A stretch of DNA of 64,000 nt from Gammaproteobacteria bacterium (GTDB lineage: Bacteria; Pseudomonadota; Gammaproteobacteria; UBA4575): assembly GCA_033344735.1 (NCBI GenBank), contig JAWPMW010000001.1:1866171-1930170 (forward strand), read 5' to 3'. Both the position numbers and the translations under genes were made by a program. Shown piece by piece: positions 27,542 to 40,309 of the stretch. The notes beneath the pieces were generated by a model. That model worked only from the letters and a program-made list of their open reading frames with translations, did not search any database and was not told where the DNA came from. Position 1 is the first letter of the stretch, and each line of letters opens with the position of its first letter.

Positions 27542-27964
27542 TCAGATCTTTCCTTTGCGGAATTTTTCTATCATACGGAGTTGAGCAGCTGCTTCAGCAA
27601 GCTCAGCAAGTGCTCTTGCACTATCTACCTCTGACTGTTTATCCTTAAGAAGCTCTTCTGCATGCTGCTTTGCCTCAAGTGCCATATTTTCATCAAGGTC
27701 TTCTGCCCGAATTGCAGTATCAGAGAGCACAGTAACCACATCAGGTTGAACTTCCAGCATACCGCCGGACACGTAGATATATCGGTCCTCTTCACCTTCA
27801 ACTTCAATTTTTAATTCACCGGGCTTTAGGCGAGTCACTAATGGTGTATGTTGTGGATATATTCCCACATCACCAACAATGGCCGGTGCAAAAACAGCAT
27901 TGACAGTGCCAGAGAATATCTCGGATTCAGCGCTTACGATATCAAGTTGCATATTAGTTGCCAT
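27542..27964 (-). CDS. atpC: ATP synthase F1 epsilon subunit
   Basis: The epsilon subunit is part of the central rotor stalk of the F1Fo ATP synthase and can inhibit ATP hydrolysis. The 140-residue product has the N-terminal beta sandwich (QLDIVSAESEIFSG, then VGDVGIYPQHTPLVTRLKPGEL, then YVSGGMLEVQPDVVTVLSDTAIRAEDLD), and a C-terminal helical hairpin (AKQHAEELL to AAAQLRMIEKFRKG). It is the last gene of the atp operon, 9 bp after atpD, and is followed by a strong terminator. Confidence 0.96.
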   Translation of the reverse strand: MATNMQLDIVSAESEIFSGTVNAVFAPAIVGDVGIYPQHTPLVTRLKPGELKIEVEGEEDRYIYVSGGMLEVQPDVVTVLSDTAIRAEDLDENMALEAKQHAEELLKDKQSEVDSARALAELAEAAAQLRMIEKFRKGKI

Positions 27965-27973
27965 AACTAGCGA

Positions 27974-29365
<1,392 letters not shown>

Positions 29366-29402
29366 TTACTTCAATCTTTAATATAAATTCTTTCCGTCAG
29401 CA

Positions 29403-30269
29403 TTAAACGGCCGCTGCACCACCAACAATCTCTGATAATTCTTGTGTAATCGATGCTTGGCGTGCTTTGTTATAAGCCAGCTGCAAATCATCGATAAGGC
29501 TACCCGCATTATCGGACGCACTTTTCATTGCAATCATTCTTGCCGCCATTTCACAGGCGACATTTTCAACTACACCACGATAAACAATTGATTCAACGTA
29601 TCTGATTAATAGTGAGTCTAAAACTTCTTTTGCATCAGGCTCGTATATATAATCCCAGTGATGTTGTCTAACTTCTTCTTCATCACTCGGCAACGGTAAC
29701 AATGTATTGACGTCTGATGATTGCGTCATGGTATTAACAAATTCATTTTCCACTATATGCAAACGATCAATGTTGCCTTCAGAATAAGCATCTAACATTA
29801 CTTTCACTGGACCAATAATTTCGTTCATGTGAATGTTATCGCCCAACCCGCTAGCATGAGACACAATATTCAAATCTGATAAGCGCCTAAAGAAAGCCAT
29901 ACCTTTAGAACCGATGATACTAAGATCAACCTCTACACCTTGATCTTGGTATTCTTTTATTTGGCGCAATGCACTTTTGAACAAATTAACGTTTAAGCCA
30001 CCACACAATCCGCGATCGGTAGAAATGATAATGAATCCTGCACGTTTAACCTCATCACGAGCAGTCATATAAGGATGTTTGTATTCGGAATGCGCTGCAG
30101 CTAGATGATTAATTACTTGCTTAATTTTAATCGCATATGGTCGTGTTTCATTCATACGATCTTGTGCTTTACGCATTTTACTCGCAGCAACCATTTCCAT
30201 TGCTTTAGTGATCTTCTGAGTATTCTTAATACTCGAGATCTGGGTACGTATTTGTTTAGCGCCAGACAT
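29403..30269 (-). CDS. atpG: ATP synthase F1 gamma subunit
   Basis: The gamma subunit is the rotor shaft of F1. From the ATG at 30269 it has 288 residues. The N-terminal coiled coil reads [37 protein letters not shown] (conserved residues 3-39, here cited as the family opening), the central part has [11 protein letters not shown] near residue 77, and the C-terminal helix ends [19 protein letters not shown]. An upstream in-frame codon at 30281 would overlap atpA; the ATG giving MSGAKQIR agrees with the E. coli start MAGAKEIR and leaves a 5-bp gap after atpA. Confidence 0.97.
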   Translation of the reverse strand: MSGAKQIRTQISSIKNTQKITKAMEMVAASKMRKAQDRMNETRPYAIKIKQVINHLAAAHSEYKHPYMTARDEVKRAGFIIISTDRGLCGGLNVNLFKSALRQIKEYQDQGVEVDLSIIGSKGMAFFRRLSDLNIVSHASGLGDNIHMNEIIGPVKVMLDAYSEGNIDRLHIVENEFVNTMTQSSDVNTLLPLPSDEEEVRQHHWDYIYEPDAKEVLDSLLIRYVESIVYRGVVENVACEMAARMIAMKSASDNAGSLIDDLQLAYNKARQASITQELSEIVGGAAAV

Positions 30270-30274
30270 AAGTC

Positions 30275-31816
30275 TTACCAAACACCGTTAGCTTTAAACG
30301 CTTCAACAGCTTGCTTGATTGCTGCTTCAATGTCGTCATTGTAATCGCCAGTGTCATTTATCTTATCAAGCAAATCTTTGTTATTTGAACGCAAGTAATC
30401 ATGCATAGCAGCTTCAAATGCTACAACTTTGCTCTTATCAACATCATCGATATAACCCTTATCTACCGCATAAAGAGAAATCGCCATCTCGCCTACTGTT
30501 AATGGAGAGTATTGTGGTTGTTTCATTAACTCCATCACACGCTCACCACGTTCTAATTGCTTACGTGTTTGCTCATCAAGATCTGATGCGAACTGAGAGA
30601 AGGCTGCTAATTCACGATACTGAGCAAGTGCCAAACGAACACCGCCACCTAGTTTCTTAACAATCTTGGTTTGTGCAGCACCACCAACACGAGATACTGA
30701 TAGACCCGCATTAATTGCTGGTCTGAAACCTGAATTAAACAAATCTGATTCCAAAAAGATTTGACCATCAGTAATTGAAATTACGTTTGTTGGTACGAAA
30801 GCTGATACGTCGCCAGCCTGCGTTTCAATTATAGGTAACGCGGTTAAAGAACCTGTTTTTCCTTTAACCTCACCATTCGTAAACGCTTCAACATATTCTT
30901 CGTTTACACGAGATGCACGCTCTAGCAATCTTGAGTGTAAGTAAAATACATCACCCGGATAAGCTTCTCGACCAGGTGGACGACGTAGTAATAAAGATAC
31001 TTGCCTGTAGGCTACCGCTTGCTTGGACAGATCATCATAAATTATTAATGCGTCTTCTCCACGGTCACGGAAATATTCGCCCATAGTGCAACCAGAGTAA
31101 GGAGCAATGTATTGCATCGCTGCAGATTCTGCAGCTGCAGCGGATACAATTATGGTATGACCCATTGCATCATGCTCTTCTAGTTTTCTTACTACGTTTG
31201 CAACCGATGAATTCTTTTGACCAATTGCGACATAAATACATTTAACACCAGTGCCCTTTTGGTTAATGATGGCATCAAGTGCTACTGCTGTTTTACCAGT
31301 TTGGCGGTCACCAATAATAAGTTCTCGTTGGCCACGGCCAATTGGAACCATGGCATCAATTGATTTCAATCCTGTTTGAACTGGCTGATCTACAGATTTA
31401 CGCTCAATTACACCTGGTGCAATTTTTTCAATAGGTGCATTTAATTTTGCTTCGATTGGACCTTTGCCATCTATTGGTTCACCGAGAGAATTCACTACAC
31501 GGCCAAGTAACTCAGGGCCTGTAGGTACCTCGAGAATGTTACCTGTACACTTTACTTTGTCGCCCTCAGAAATTTCTTTGTAGTCACCAAGTACTACGGC
31601 GCCAACTGAATCACGCTCCAAGTTCAACGCCATTCCGAATACGTTTCCTGGAAATTCAATCATTTCTCCAGAGACCACATCGGCCAAGCCATGAATTCGA
31701 ACAATACCGTCAGTAACACCAACGACTGTTCCCTCTGTGCGCGCTTCAGACGCGGCTTCAAACTTATCAATACGTTGTTTGATTAAGCTTGTTATTTCTG
31801 TAGGGTTGAGTTGCAT
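30275..31816 (-). CDS. atpA: ATP synthase F1 alpha subunit
   Basis: The non-catalytic nucleotide-binding subunit of F1, 513 residues, the same length as in E. coli. Walker A is [13 protein letters not shown] at about 170-182, followed by [34 protein letters not shown] and [27 protein letters not shown], all diagnostic for AtpA. The start ATG gives [16 protein letters not shown], the usual N terminus. It sits between atpH (37 bp upstream) and atpG. Confidence 0.98.
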   Translation of the reverse strand: MQLNPTEITSLIKQRIDKFEAASEARTEGTVVGVTDGIVRIHGLADVVSGEMIEFPGNVFGMALNLERDSVGAVVLGDYKEISEGDKVKCTGNILEVPTGPELLGRVVNSLGEPIDGKGPIEAKLNAPIEKIAPGVIERKSVDQPVQTGLKSIDAMVPIGRGQRELIIGDRQTGKTAVALDAIINQKGTGVKCIYVAIGQKNSSVANVVRKLEEHDAMGHTIIVSAAAAESAAMQYIAPYSGCTMGEYFRDRGEDALIIYDDLSKQAVAYRQVSLLLRRPPGREAYPGDVFYLHSRLLERASRVNEEYVEAFTNGEVKGKTGSLTALPIIETQAGDVSAFVPTNVISITDGQIFLESDLFNSGFRPAINAGLSVSRVGGAAQTKIVKKLGGGVRLALAQYRELAAFSQFASDLDEQTRKQLERGERVMELMKQPQYSPLTVGEMAISLYAVDKGYIDDVDKSKVVAFEAAMHDYLRSNNKDLLDKINDTGDYNDDIEAAIKQAVEAFKANGVW

Positions 31817-31853
31817 ATGAATTCCTCTTGAACTCTATAATTTAATCTAAATT

Positions 31854-32390
31854 CTAGTTGCTAAGCGTATTTGACAGCTTTTCTAAGCGTCCACGTACTG
31901 AGCCATCAATGACCATGTCACCTGCTCTTATGATTGCGCCGCCAATTAATGTTTCATCAATGCTTGTAGTAATAGATACTTTTTTACCAAGTCTTTTTGC
32001 TAATGACGCAGAGATTGCTTCTACCTGTTGATCATCAACTTCTAGCGCACTAATTAACTCTGCATCTACAGTGCCTTGAGCTTGAGCTTGATAGTGATGA
32101 TACAAAACGACGATATCTGGCAGTAATGAGATACGATCATTCTCTGCAAGTAATTTAATAAAGTTTTTAGCGTGGCCATCTAATTTATCTGCACACACCT
32201 CATTAAATAATTCTGCAGACTGTTGTCTGTTCAGGCTAGGTTGGTCTAACGCTGTTTTCATGGTTGCGTCATTTGCCACTGCGGCACAAAAACCTAGCAT
32301 CTCTGCCCACTGACCTATAACACCATTAGATGATGCATAATCAAACGCGGCTCTTGCATAAGGTCGTGCTGCTGTTGTTAATTCTGACAC
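31854..32390 (-). CDS. atpH: ATP synthase F1 delta subunit
   Basis: The delta subunit joins the peripheral stalk to the top of F1. It has 178 residues, as expected. The N-terminal helical domain opens TAARPYARAAFDYASSNG and the C-terminal part has the conserved LIGGAIIRAGDMVIDGSVRGRLEKL. Its central domain contains NFIKLLAENDRISLLPDI. It lies 9 bp after atpF and 37 bp before atpA in the operon. Confidence 0.96.
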   Translation of the reverse strand: MSELTTAARPYARAAFDYASSNGVIGQWAEMLGFCAAVANDATMKTALDQPSLNRQQSAELFNEVCADKLDGHAKNFIKLLAENDRISLLPDIVVLYHHYQAQAQGTVDAELISALEVDDQQVEAISASLAKRLGKKVSITTSIDETLIGGAIIRAGDMVIDGSVRGRLEKLSNTLSN

Positions 32391-32399
32391 ATGTTTTCC

Positions 32400-32870
32400 T
32401 TAAATTTGTGCGGCAAGATCATCGAGCACTGCTTTGTGAGCATCTGCATTGATCTCTTTGTTAAGTACTCTTTCAGCACCAGCAATTGCGAGAGTAGACA
32501 CCTGAGAACGTAACTGTTCTTTTGCTCGGTTGATTTCTTTTTCTATATCAGAATGCGCAGCTACTTTAATTCGCTCGCCTTCTTGCACAGCTGTGCCTTT
32601 GGCTTCTTCAACAATCTCGTTTGCACGTTTCTGAGCTTGGTTAATAATCTCAGATGCTTGTTGTTTCGCTTCAGTCATTTGTGCTTGTACTTGCACTTGA
32701 GCTTGCTCTTGAGACTGCATGCCACGCTCTGCAGCTTCCAAGCCTTCTGCGATTTTCTTCTTTCTCTCAGCTAGCGCGCCTGTAATAGGCGGCCAGACAA
32801 ACTTCATGCAGAAATATGCAAAAAATAGAAACGCGATGGATTGTCCGATTAGGGTGAGATTAATATTCAC
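32400..32870 (-). CDS. atpF: ATP synthase Fo b subunit
   Basis: The b subunit forms the peripheral stalk, anchored in the inner membrane. The 156-residue product has one N-terminal transmembrane helix ([23 protein letters not shown], about residues 7-29) followed by a long charged amphipathic helix rich in Ala, Glu, Gln and Lys, which makes the right-handed coiled-coil dimer. The VWPPI exit of the membrane helix is a family hallmark. The length equals the E. coli protein. Confidence 0.96.
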   Translation of the reverse strand: MNINLTLIGQSIAFLFFAYFCMKFVWPPITGALAERKKKIAEGLEAAERGMQSQEQAQVQVQAQMTEAKQQASEIINQAQKRANEIVEEAKGTAVQEGERIKVAAHSDIEKEINRAKEQLRSQVSTLAIAGAERVLNKEINADAHKAVLDDLAAQI

Positions 32871-32904
32871 CTTTACACCTCACTAATGTTACGACTTATA
32901 GGAC

Positions 32905-33150
<246 letters not shown>

Positions 33151-33185
33151 CTACTAAAGTTAAAGTTTTTTAATAACGTAATTGT

Positions 33186-34429
<1,244 letters not shown>

Positions 34430-34476
34430 GTTTTTTCAACCTATTCAGGCAGTTGGCGATTAAAGTTGATACTTTC

Positions 34477-34534
34477 ATTCGTTTGAATTTATTGTTTTAA
34501 ATTAAGGATATATACCCTCAAGCTACAAACGAAT
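34477..34534 (-). promoter_or_regulatory. atp operon leader/promoter region with spaced inverted repeat
   Basis: The 209-bp gap between atpI and parB (34430-34638) must carry the atp promoter, read on the minus strand. It holds a perfect 9-bp inverted repeat, ATTCGTTTG (34477-34485) and CAAACGAAT (34526-34534), 40 bp apart, spanning AT-rich DNA that includes TATATACC. The repeat could be an operator pair or a leader RNA stem. No T-run follows a stem that would mark a parB terminator, and no small gene is seen here. Confidence 0.4.
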
Positions 34535-34638
34535 CTTGCTCGCGGCGCGGAGTATAAGCGCTGGCGGATAAAATCTCAACATGTGTATATTAATAATATT
34601 AACGAGGAAGATTTCTGCACTATTATAGGCAGGGTTAA

Positions 34639-35532
34639 CTAACTACTAGCACCAATCTTACGTAAAATTCCGTCTAGTTCATCCAAATCATTGTACTGAA
34701 TTTCAATTTTGCCTTTTTTGGAGTTTGCGCTATGTTTTATCTCGACTGCAGCACCAAGAGTATCTGCAATAATATTTTCCAAATTCTGGATATTTGGGTC
34801 TTTTTTAGGTGAAATCGAGGTTTTATTACTTACACTATTTATCAACTTACGGATCGCCTGTTCGGTTTGTCTAACTGTAAGATTTTTGGCGACAATCCTA
34901 GCGGCCACCTGACCTTGCTGACTTGTGGGTAGCGAGAGCAAGGCGCGTGCATGACCCATGCTTAATTTTTCCTGTCTAATTAGGTCGCGCACTTCTATAG
35001 GTAACTCTAACAAGCGCAGCATATTGCTCACTGTGGCGCGCGCTTTACCAAGCACATCAGCTACTTTCTGGTGAGTCCAATCAAATTGTTTGGTCAAATT
35101 TGACATAGCAAAAGCCTCTTCAATTGGATTGAGGTCTTCACGCTGAAGATTTTCTATTAATGCCATAGCGGCGGCTGATTCATCGTTAGCCTCTTTGATG
35201 ACAGCCGGGATTTCATCTAAACCTGCTTTTTGCGCGGCATGCCAACGTCGTTCGCCTGCAATTAATTCGTAGCGATTACCAGTTTTTCTTACTACGATTG
35301 GTTGTATTAACCCTTGGCTGCGAATTGAGTCAGCTAACTCAGTAAGCCCTTCTTCTGTCATATTCTGTCGAGGCTGAAATGGGCTACGGTCGACCAGATC
35401 GACATCAATATAATCAAGTCCGCTGGCATGTTTTTCCTCGGATTGTTGCGATGTTGGCGCTGCCTCCACAGGTGTGGATAACAATATATCGACACCTAAA
35501 TTACCCAGCCCTTTTCGTTTCTTTGCACTCAT
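34639..35532 (-). CDS. parB: Chromosome partitioning protein ParB
   Basis: ParB is a CTP-dependent clamp that loads on parS sites near the origin and spreads to form the partition complex. In 297 residues: a short basic N terminus (KKRKGLGNLGVDILL) that would contact ParA; the nuclease-like CTP-binding domain with FQPRQNM, GERRWHAAQKAGL (about 115) and ENLQREDLNPIEEA (about 144); a helix-turn-helix region (TKQFDWTHQKVADVLGKARATVSNMLRLLELP); and a C-terminal dimer domain ending LDGILRKIG. Two matching parS sequences occur in recF. It follows parA after 3 bp. Confidence 0.97.
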   Translation of the reverse strand: MSAKKRKGLGNLGVDILLSTPVEAAPTSQQSEEKHASGLDYIDVDLVDRSPFQPRQNMTEEGLTELADSIRSQGLIQPIVVRKTGNRYELIAGERRWHAAQKAGLDEIPAVIKEANDESAAAMALIENLQREDLNPIEEAFAMSNLTKQFDWTHQKVADVLGKARATVSNMLRLLELPIEVRDLIRQEKLSMGHARALLSLPTSQQGQVAARIVAKNLTVRQTEQAIRKLINSVSNKTSISPKKDPNIQNLENIIADTLGAAVEIKHSANSKKGKIEIQYNDLDELDGILRKIGASS

Positions 35533-35535
35533 TTT

Positions 35536-36324
35536 TTATGACACCCTCGGCTGTAATGCTGCTTCTTCTCGTCTCAACATTTCACCGGCTAATGCAATAT
35601 AGGCGCGAGAACCGCGCGAACCTTTATCATAACGAATCACGGGTAAGCCATGACTAGGTGCTTCTGCTAAGGTGACATTTCTTGGAATGATAGTTCGATA
35701 AACATTATCTCCAAAATGAGTCGTGAGTTGAGAAGACACATCGTTGGCTAAGTTATTACGAGGATCAAACATAGTTCTTAGCACACCCTCAACCTGTAGC
35801 TCTGGATTTGCGCTTTGTCGCACTCTTTCTATAGTTCCAAGTAATGCAGATAGCCCTTCTAACGCATAATACTCACACTGAGTAGGAATAATCACACTTT
35901 GTGCTGCGACCAGGCCATTCACTGTTAACATGTTTAAAGAGGGAGGACTGTCTATTAATATATAGTCATATCTATCTGCAACCAGTCCTAATGCACGTCG
36001 TAGTTTAAATTCTCTACCTCGCATTTCTAACAATCCAACCTCTGCACTGGTCAGTTGCTCATTAGAGGGCAATATGTCATAGCCAGCGCTCTCACTAGTA
36101 ACGATGCATTCATCAATTGAATGCTGTTCTAACAACACATGTGCAACAGAAATTTCTACTTCGCGTTTATCTATACCCGAGCCCATAGTGGCGTTGCCTT
36201 GAGGATCTAGGTCTACCAACAATACTTTTCGCTTTGCTGCTGCTAGTGATGCTGCTAGATTAACCGTCGTTGTGGTCTTGCCCACACCACCTTTTTGATT
36301 CGTAATTGCAATAATCCTAGCCAT
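35536..36324 (-). CDS. parA: Chromosome partitioning ATPase ParA (Soj)
   Basis: ParA is a Walker-type ATPase that binds the nucleoid as a dimer and moves ParB-parS complexes. The 262-residue product has the deviant Walker A KGGVGKTTT (11-19) with the signature lysine, the switch region LVDLDPQGNAT (about 36-46) and LIDSPPSLNMLTVNG. It lacks the N-terminal DNA-binding extension of plasmid P1-type ParA, so it is the chromosomal type. Next to it on the minus strand are rsmG (upstream by 5 bp) and parB, the conserved near-origin arrangement. Confidence 0.97.
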   Translation of the reverse strand: MARIIAITNQKGGVGKTTTTVNLAASLAAAKRKVLLVDLDPQGNATMGSGIDKREVEISVAHVLLEQHSIDECIVTSESAGYDILPSNEQLTSAEVGLLEMRGREFKLRRALGLVADRYDYILIDSPPSLNMLTVNGLVAAQSVIIPTQCEYYALEGLSALLGTIERVRQSANPELQVEGVLRTMFDPRNNLANDVSSQLTTHFGDNVYRTIIPRNVTLAEAPSHGLPVIRYDKGSRGSRAYIALAGEMLRREEAALQPRVS

Positions 36325-36329
36325 ACCAA

Positions 36330-36947
36330 CTAAGCCCGGTCTGCCAAAAGAATGTGACGCTGGGAATCTAGACCTGGAATAGTCACTGAGTGTGCTCGGA
36401 TATTATTGACTTGGGTTAAAGAAGGAAAATTATGCGGCTGTACTCCTAACATAATCAGCACTTGGCCTTGAGGTGCGCAGACAGCGGCTAACATTTCTAG
36501 AGCCTTCCCCAATGGCGCAAAGGCTCGTGACAGAACCGAATTTGGCGCTTTATTAGGCTGATAATCTTCTACTCGTGTTTGCACAATATCGACATTGGTT
36601 AAATTTAAATCCATCACCGCCTGGCGCATAAACCTGGCTTTTTTACCATTTGAATCAAGTAGAGTGAATGATATGTCAGGTAGCGAAATAGCTAAAGGAA
36701 TACCTGGCAAGCCCGCACCACTACCGACATCTAATACAGGCGCCTTTTTCACGTATGGAACAATGGAAAGGCTATCTAGCAGGTGCTTTTGAAGCAATTC
36801 GTTAGTTTTTGAGGTGCCTACTAGGTTATATGCCTTATTCCAACGCTTAATCAATTCTAGATAAGTTAGCAGCAGATCTAACTGTGGGTTAGATAGTGGC
36901 ACAGATAATTGCTGTGCACCCTTTTCCAACTGGGAGTGTGTTTCCAT
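36330..36947 (-). CDS. rsmG: 16S rRNA (guanine527-N7)-methyltransferase
   Basis: RsmG (GidB) uses SAM to make m7G527 in 16S rRNA of the 30S subunit; loss gives low-level streptomycin resistance in several bacteria. The 205-residue protein has YLELIKRWNKAYNLVGTS near residue 30, HLLDSLS, and the SAM-binding motif VLDVGSGAGLPGIPLAISLP at about 68-87, then LLDSNGKKARFMRQ. It follows mnmG after a 61-bp gap and is 5 bp upstream of parA, the usual gidA-gidB-soj-spo0J order. Confidence 0.96.
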   Translation of the reverse strand: METHSQLEKGAQQLSVPLSNPQLDLLLTYLELIKRWNKAYNLVGTSKTNELLQKHLLDSLSIVPYVKKAPVLDVGSGAGLPGIPLAISLPDISFTLLDSNGKKARFMRQAVMDLNLTNVDIVQTRVEDYQPNKAPNSVLSRAFAPLGKALEMLAAVCAPQGQVLIMLGVQPHNFPSLTQVNNIRAHSVTIPGLDSQRHILLADRA

Positions 36948-37008
36948 TAATAAACAAAAGCCGAGATTGTTAACCTGACTAACAGTAGTTGATCAATGGT
37001 AATTGTAT

Positions 37009-38922
37009 TTAACCATCATGAGCAACTTGTGAATCTTCATAATCGCATGGTACGATTTTTCTACGAGCTTTTAAATGTACTAACAATAACGACACACTTG
37101 CGGGAGTGACTCCCGCGATTCTTGATGCTTGGCTTAGAGTTTTAGGTTTTATAGAATTTAGTTTTTGTAGCGCTTCGTTAGACAGACCTTTAACTAGATT
37201 ATAGTCAAACGTTTCCGGTATCTGCGTATCTTCAAGGCGTTTTGATTTTTCAATTTCTGCTGTTTGGCGTTGCATGTAGCCTGCGTATTTTGCTTGAATA
37301 TTTAATTGCTCTATGACTTCTTCATCATCAACATAAGGCGCATATTTGGATAGCTCTGCAAAAGTTGCGTAAGATACTTCTGGTCGTCGTAATAAACTCG
37401 ACATACTGTACTCACGTTCAATTTTACTTCCAAACAAACGATTACCCTGCTCTTCTGTTACATGGCTTGCTTGAACAAAAGTTTTTTCTAATCTTACTTG
37501 TTCTTTTTCGATTATTTCTTTTTTCCATTTGAATCGAGTCCATCTTGCTTGATCAATCAATCCTAGATCATTAGCAATAGAAGTTAATCGAAGGTCTGCA
37601 TTATCTTCACGTAAAATTAAGCGATACTCCGCTCGACTGGTAAACATCCTATAAGGCTCTTGGGTTCCTCTCGTCACTAAATCATCAATCATTACACCAA
37701 TGTATGCCTGGTCTCGTCGTAAAATAACTGCCTGTTCATTATGCACTGCGCGCACAGCATTAATTCCTGCCATTAAACCTTGTGCTGCAGCCTCTTCATA
37801 GCCAGTAGTTCCATTAATTTGCCCAGCAAAAAATAATCCCGGTAGCGATTTGGTTTCTAGACTGGGTTGTAATCCAGTTGGGTTAAAATAATCATACTCA
37901 ATAGCGTAACCTGGGCGAGTAATGTGACAATTTTCCAACCCAGGTATTGTGTGTACCATTTCCAATTGCACATCATAAGGAAGACTCGTGGAAATTCCAT
38001 TGGGATACACTTCATGTGTATGTAACCCTTCAGGCTCAATGAACACTTGGTGTCGATCGCGATCTGCAAAGCGAGAAACTTTATCTTCTATTGAAGGACA
38101 GTAACGCGGGCCTATACCTTTAATTGCACCACTGTACATTGGTGACTCATGCATAGAGTCACGAATGATTTGATGGCTTAGTTGATTTGTATAAGTAATG
38201 TGGCAATTAACCTGTTCGGGGTGTTGCTCACGTGAACCCATAAATGAAAATACCGGTAACGGTTGGTCACCTGGTTGTACTTCCATTTTTGAATAATCTA
38301 TTGTTTTGCCATCTATGCGAGGTGGTGTTCCTGTTTTTAAACGATCAACATCTAACGATTGTTCACGTAAACGATCAGCCAATCGCACGGAAGCAGAATC
38401 TCCCGCTCGGCCTGCTTGATAAGTTTGTGGACCCACAAATATTTTTCCGCCTAAGAAAGTACCAACGGTCAAGACCACTGCAGAAGACTTAAAATGCAAC
38501 CCCATTCTTGTCACAACGCCTTTTACTTTACCTTGCTCTACAATTAGATCGTCGACCTCTTGTTGGAAAATAGATAAGTTGGATTGATTTTCAACACTTG
38601 AACGAATTGCCTGACGGTATAACGCGCGATCTGTTTGTGCACGCGTGGCTCGAACTGCTGGGCCTTTACGCTGATTAAGGACTCGGAATTGTATGCCTGC
38701 AAGATCAGCAGCAAATGCCATTACACCTCCCATGGCATCAATTTCACGCACTAAATGGCTCTTACCGATGCCGCCAATTGCTGGATTACAGCTCATTTGG
38801 CCAATAGTCTCGATATTTTGAGTCAGCAATAAAGTGCGCGCGCCCATACGTGCCGATGCCAATGCTGCCTCGGTACCAGCGTGACCTCCACCAACAATAA
38901 TGACTTCAAATTCGTGTTGCAT
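37009..38922 (-). CDS. mnmG: tRNA uridine-5-carboxymethylaminomethyl modification enzyme MnmG (GidA)
   Basis: MnmG is an FAD- and NADH-dependent enzyme that, with MnmE, modifies U34 in the wobble position of several tRNAs. The 637-residue protein opens with the FAD-binding [21 protein letters not shown] (8-28), then [23 protein letters not shown]. The signature [11 protein letters not shown] (about 197) and the [16 protein letters not shown] segment (about 376) are intact. The C-terminal helical domain for MnmE binding ends near [12 protein letters not shown]. The paired mnmE gene lies 58 bp upstream in the same direction. Confidence 0.97.
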   Translation of the reverse strand: MQHEFEVIIVGGGHAGTEAALASARMGARTLLLTQNIETIGQMSCNPAIGGIGKSHLVREIDAMGGVMAFAADLAGIQFRVLNQRKGPAVRATRAQTDRALYRQAIRSSVENQSNLSIFQQEVDDLIVEQGKVKGVVTRMGLHFKSSAVVLTVGTFLGGKIFVGPQTYQAGRAGDSASVRLADRLREQSLDVDRLKTGTPPRIDGKTIDYSKMEVQPGDQPLPVFSFMGSREQHPEQVNCHITYTNQLSHQIIRDSMHESPMYSGAIKGIGPRYCPSIEDKVSRFADRDRHQVFIEPEGLHTHEVYPNGISTSLPYDVQLEMVHTIPGLENCHITRPGYAIEYDYFNPTGLQPSLETKSLPGLFFAGQINGTTGYEEAAAQGLMAGINAVRAVHNEQAVILRRDQAYIGVMIDDLVTRGTQEPYRMFTSRAEYRLILREDNADLRLTSIANDLGLIDQARWTRFKWKKEIIEKEQVRLEKTFVQASHVTEEQGNRLFGSKIEREYSMSSLLRRPEVSYATFAELSKYAPYVDDEEVIEQLNIQAKYAGYMQRQTAEIEKSKRLEDTQIPETFDYNLVKGLSNEALQKLNSIKPKTLSQASRIAGVTPASVSLLLVHLKARRKIVPCDYEDSQVAHDG

Positions 38923-38980
38923 AACCTTGATATATTTGTGTTTATTTTAAGCTTGGCCAGAAATGATACAGTACGGCCGC

Positions 38981-40300
38981 TTACTTGCCGATACAAAATT
39001 CGCGAAATACGTAATCTAATAAGTCATCGGGAGTAAATTCCCCGGTAATTTCACCAACAATCTGCTGGGCTACGCGTAATTCTTCAGCTGCTAATTCCAA
39101 TGGGCTTAAATTCTTGACTTGTTCTAGTGCTTGCTCAAAATGTTGCTGACTGCGCCTCAATGCATCTAGATGTCTAGCTCGTGCAGAAAATGGGGCTTGC
39201 TGATCAGAGGGTTGAATGTGTAATAGCTTTTGAAGATGTTGGCGCAAAGTATTTAAGCCTTGTCCTGTTATTGCAGAAATTAAAATCCCCGTTTCTGGCT
39301 GCTCAAAATTATTAGCTAATAGATCGCTTTTGTTTATAACTATAAGTTCATTATCGCCAATGTTTTTAAATTGATACGGTGCTGATAATTCTGTTCCATC
39401 AAATACATGAATTATTGCGTCGGCCATTTCGATGGCAGATTGTGCGCGCTTTATACCTTGTTGCTCAACCTCTTCAGCATATTCACGAATTCCTGCAGTG
39501 TCTAGTAGTCGAATAGGCACTCCATTTAACTGCATGTCTATTGAGACTATATCGCGTGTAGTGCCAGGAATATTTGTCACAATGGCTCTATCTTGAGTGC
39601 ATAACGCATTAAATAGTGATGACTTCCCAACATTGGGGCTGCCTGTTAGTACAACTGTATAACCTTTTTGTAACTGAGCACCCTTTTGAGCAATATCGAA
39701 CAAATCATTAACTTGTGTGTTTAAGGCAATTAATTTTTTGCTGACAATTTCTCTTGCTTCAGTTTCTATATCTTCTTCAGCAAAATCCAATGACGCTTCG
39801 ATGTGTGTTCTTATTTGAATAAGTTGATTTAAAATTATTTGTACTTGTTGAGAAAATTTTCCCTGCATAGATTGCACTGCAGACTTAGCAGCTTGTGCTG
39901 AACCACTGGTAATCAAATCTGCAATTGCTTCTAACTGAGTTAAATCTAGTTTCCCATTAACAAATGCACGTTCACTAAATTCACCTGCAAGTGCCAAGCG
40001 TGCGCCTTCTTTATTTAAACAGTTTATTATTTGTTGACAAACATATGGATTTCCATGTGGTTGAATTTCAACTACATCTTCCCCAGTAAACGAGTTTGGT
40101 GCAGGAAAATAAATTGCAATGCCTTGATCGACAACGTCATCTTTTTCATCAAAGAATTGTGAAAAGTGTGCGTAACGTGGTCTGAGGTTTTTATGTGTAA
40201 CTCGTTTTGCAATCTCTAGTGCACACTGACCAGAGATACGAATAACTCCTACGCTAGCATTGCCACTTGGTGTTGCTAGCGCACAAATTGTTTCTGACAT
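38981..40300 (-). CDS. mnmE: tRNA modification GTPase MnmE (TrmE)
   Basis: MnmE is the K+-stimulated GTPase partner of MnmG. In 439 residues it has the N-terminal tetrahydrofolate-binding domain (ICALATPSGNASVGVIRISG; later GEFSERAFVNGKLDL), the G domain inserted in the helical domain (G1 TGSPNVGKSSLFN about 219-231, G2 TNIPGTTRD, G3 DTAGIRE, NKSD) and the C-terminal catalytic cysteine motif ending FCIGK. The helical domain and the C-x-G-K end prove full length. It starts 9 bp downstream of yidC. Confidence 0.97.
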   Translation of the reverse strand: MSETICALATPSGNASVGVIRISGQCALEIAKRVTHKNLRPRYAHFSQFFDEKDDVVDQGIAIYFPAPNSFTGEDVVEIQPHGNPYVCQQIINCLNKEGARLALAGEFSERAFVNGKLDLTQLEAIADLITSGSAQAAKSAVQSMQGKFSQQVQIILNQLIQIRTHIEASLDFAEEDIETEAREIVSKKLIALNTQVNDLFDIAQKGAQLQKGYTVVLTGSPNVGKSSLFNALCTQDRAIVTNIPGTTRDIVSIDMQLNGVPIRLLDTAGIREYAEEVEQQGIKRAQSAIEMADAIIHVFDGTELSAPYQFKNIGDNELIVINKSDLLANNFEQPETGILISAITGQGLNTLRQHLQKLLHIQPSDQQAPFSARARHLDALRRSQQHFEQALEQVKNLSPLELAAEELRVAQQIVGEITGEFTPDDLLDYVFREFCIGK

Positions 40301-40309
40301 TGACTCTCT

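Noticed and set aside
35467-35480. DnaA box (TGTGGATAA) inside parB
   Set aside because: Isolated single match in coding sequence; the dnaA-dnaN spacer has a cluster.
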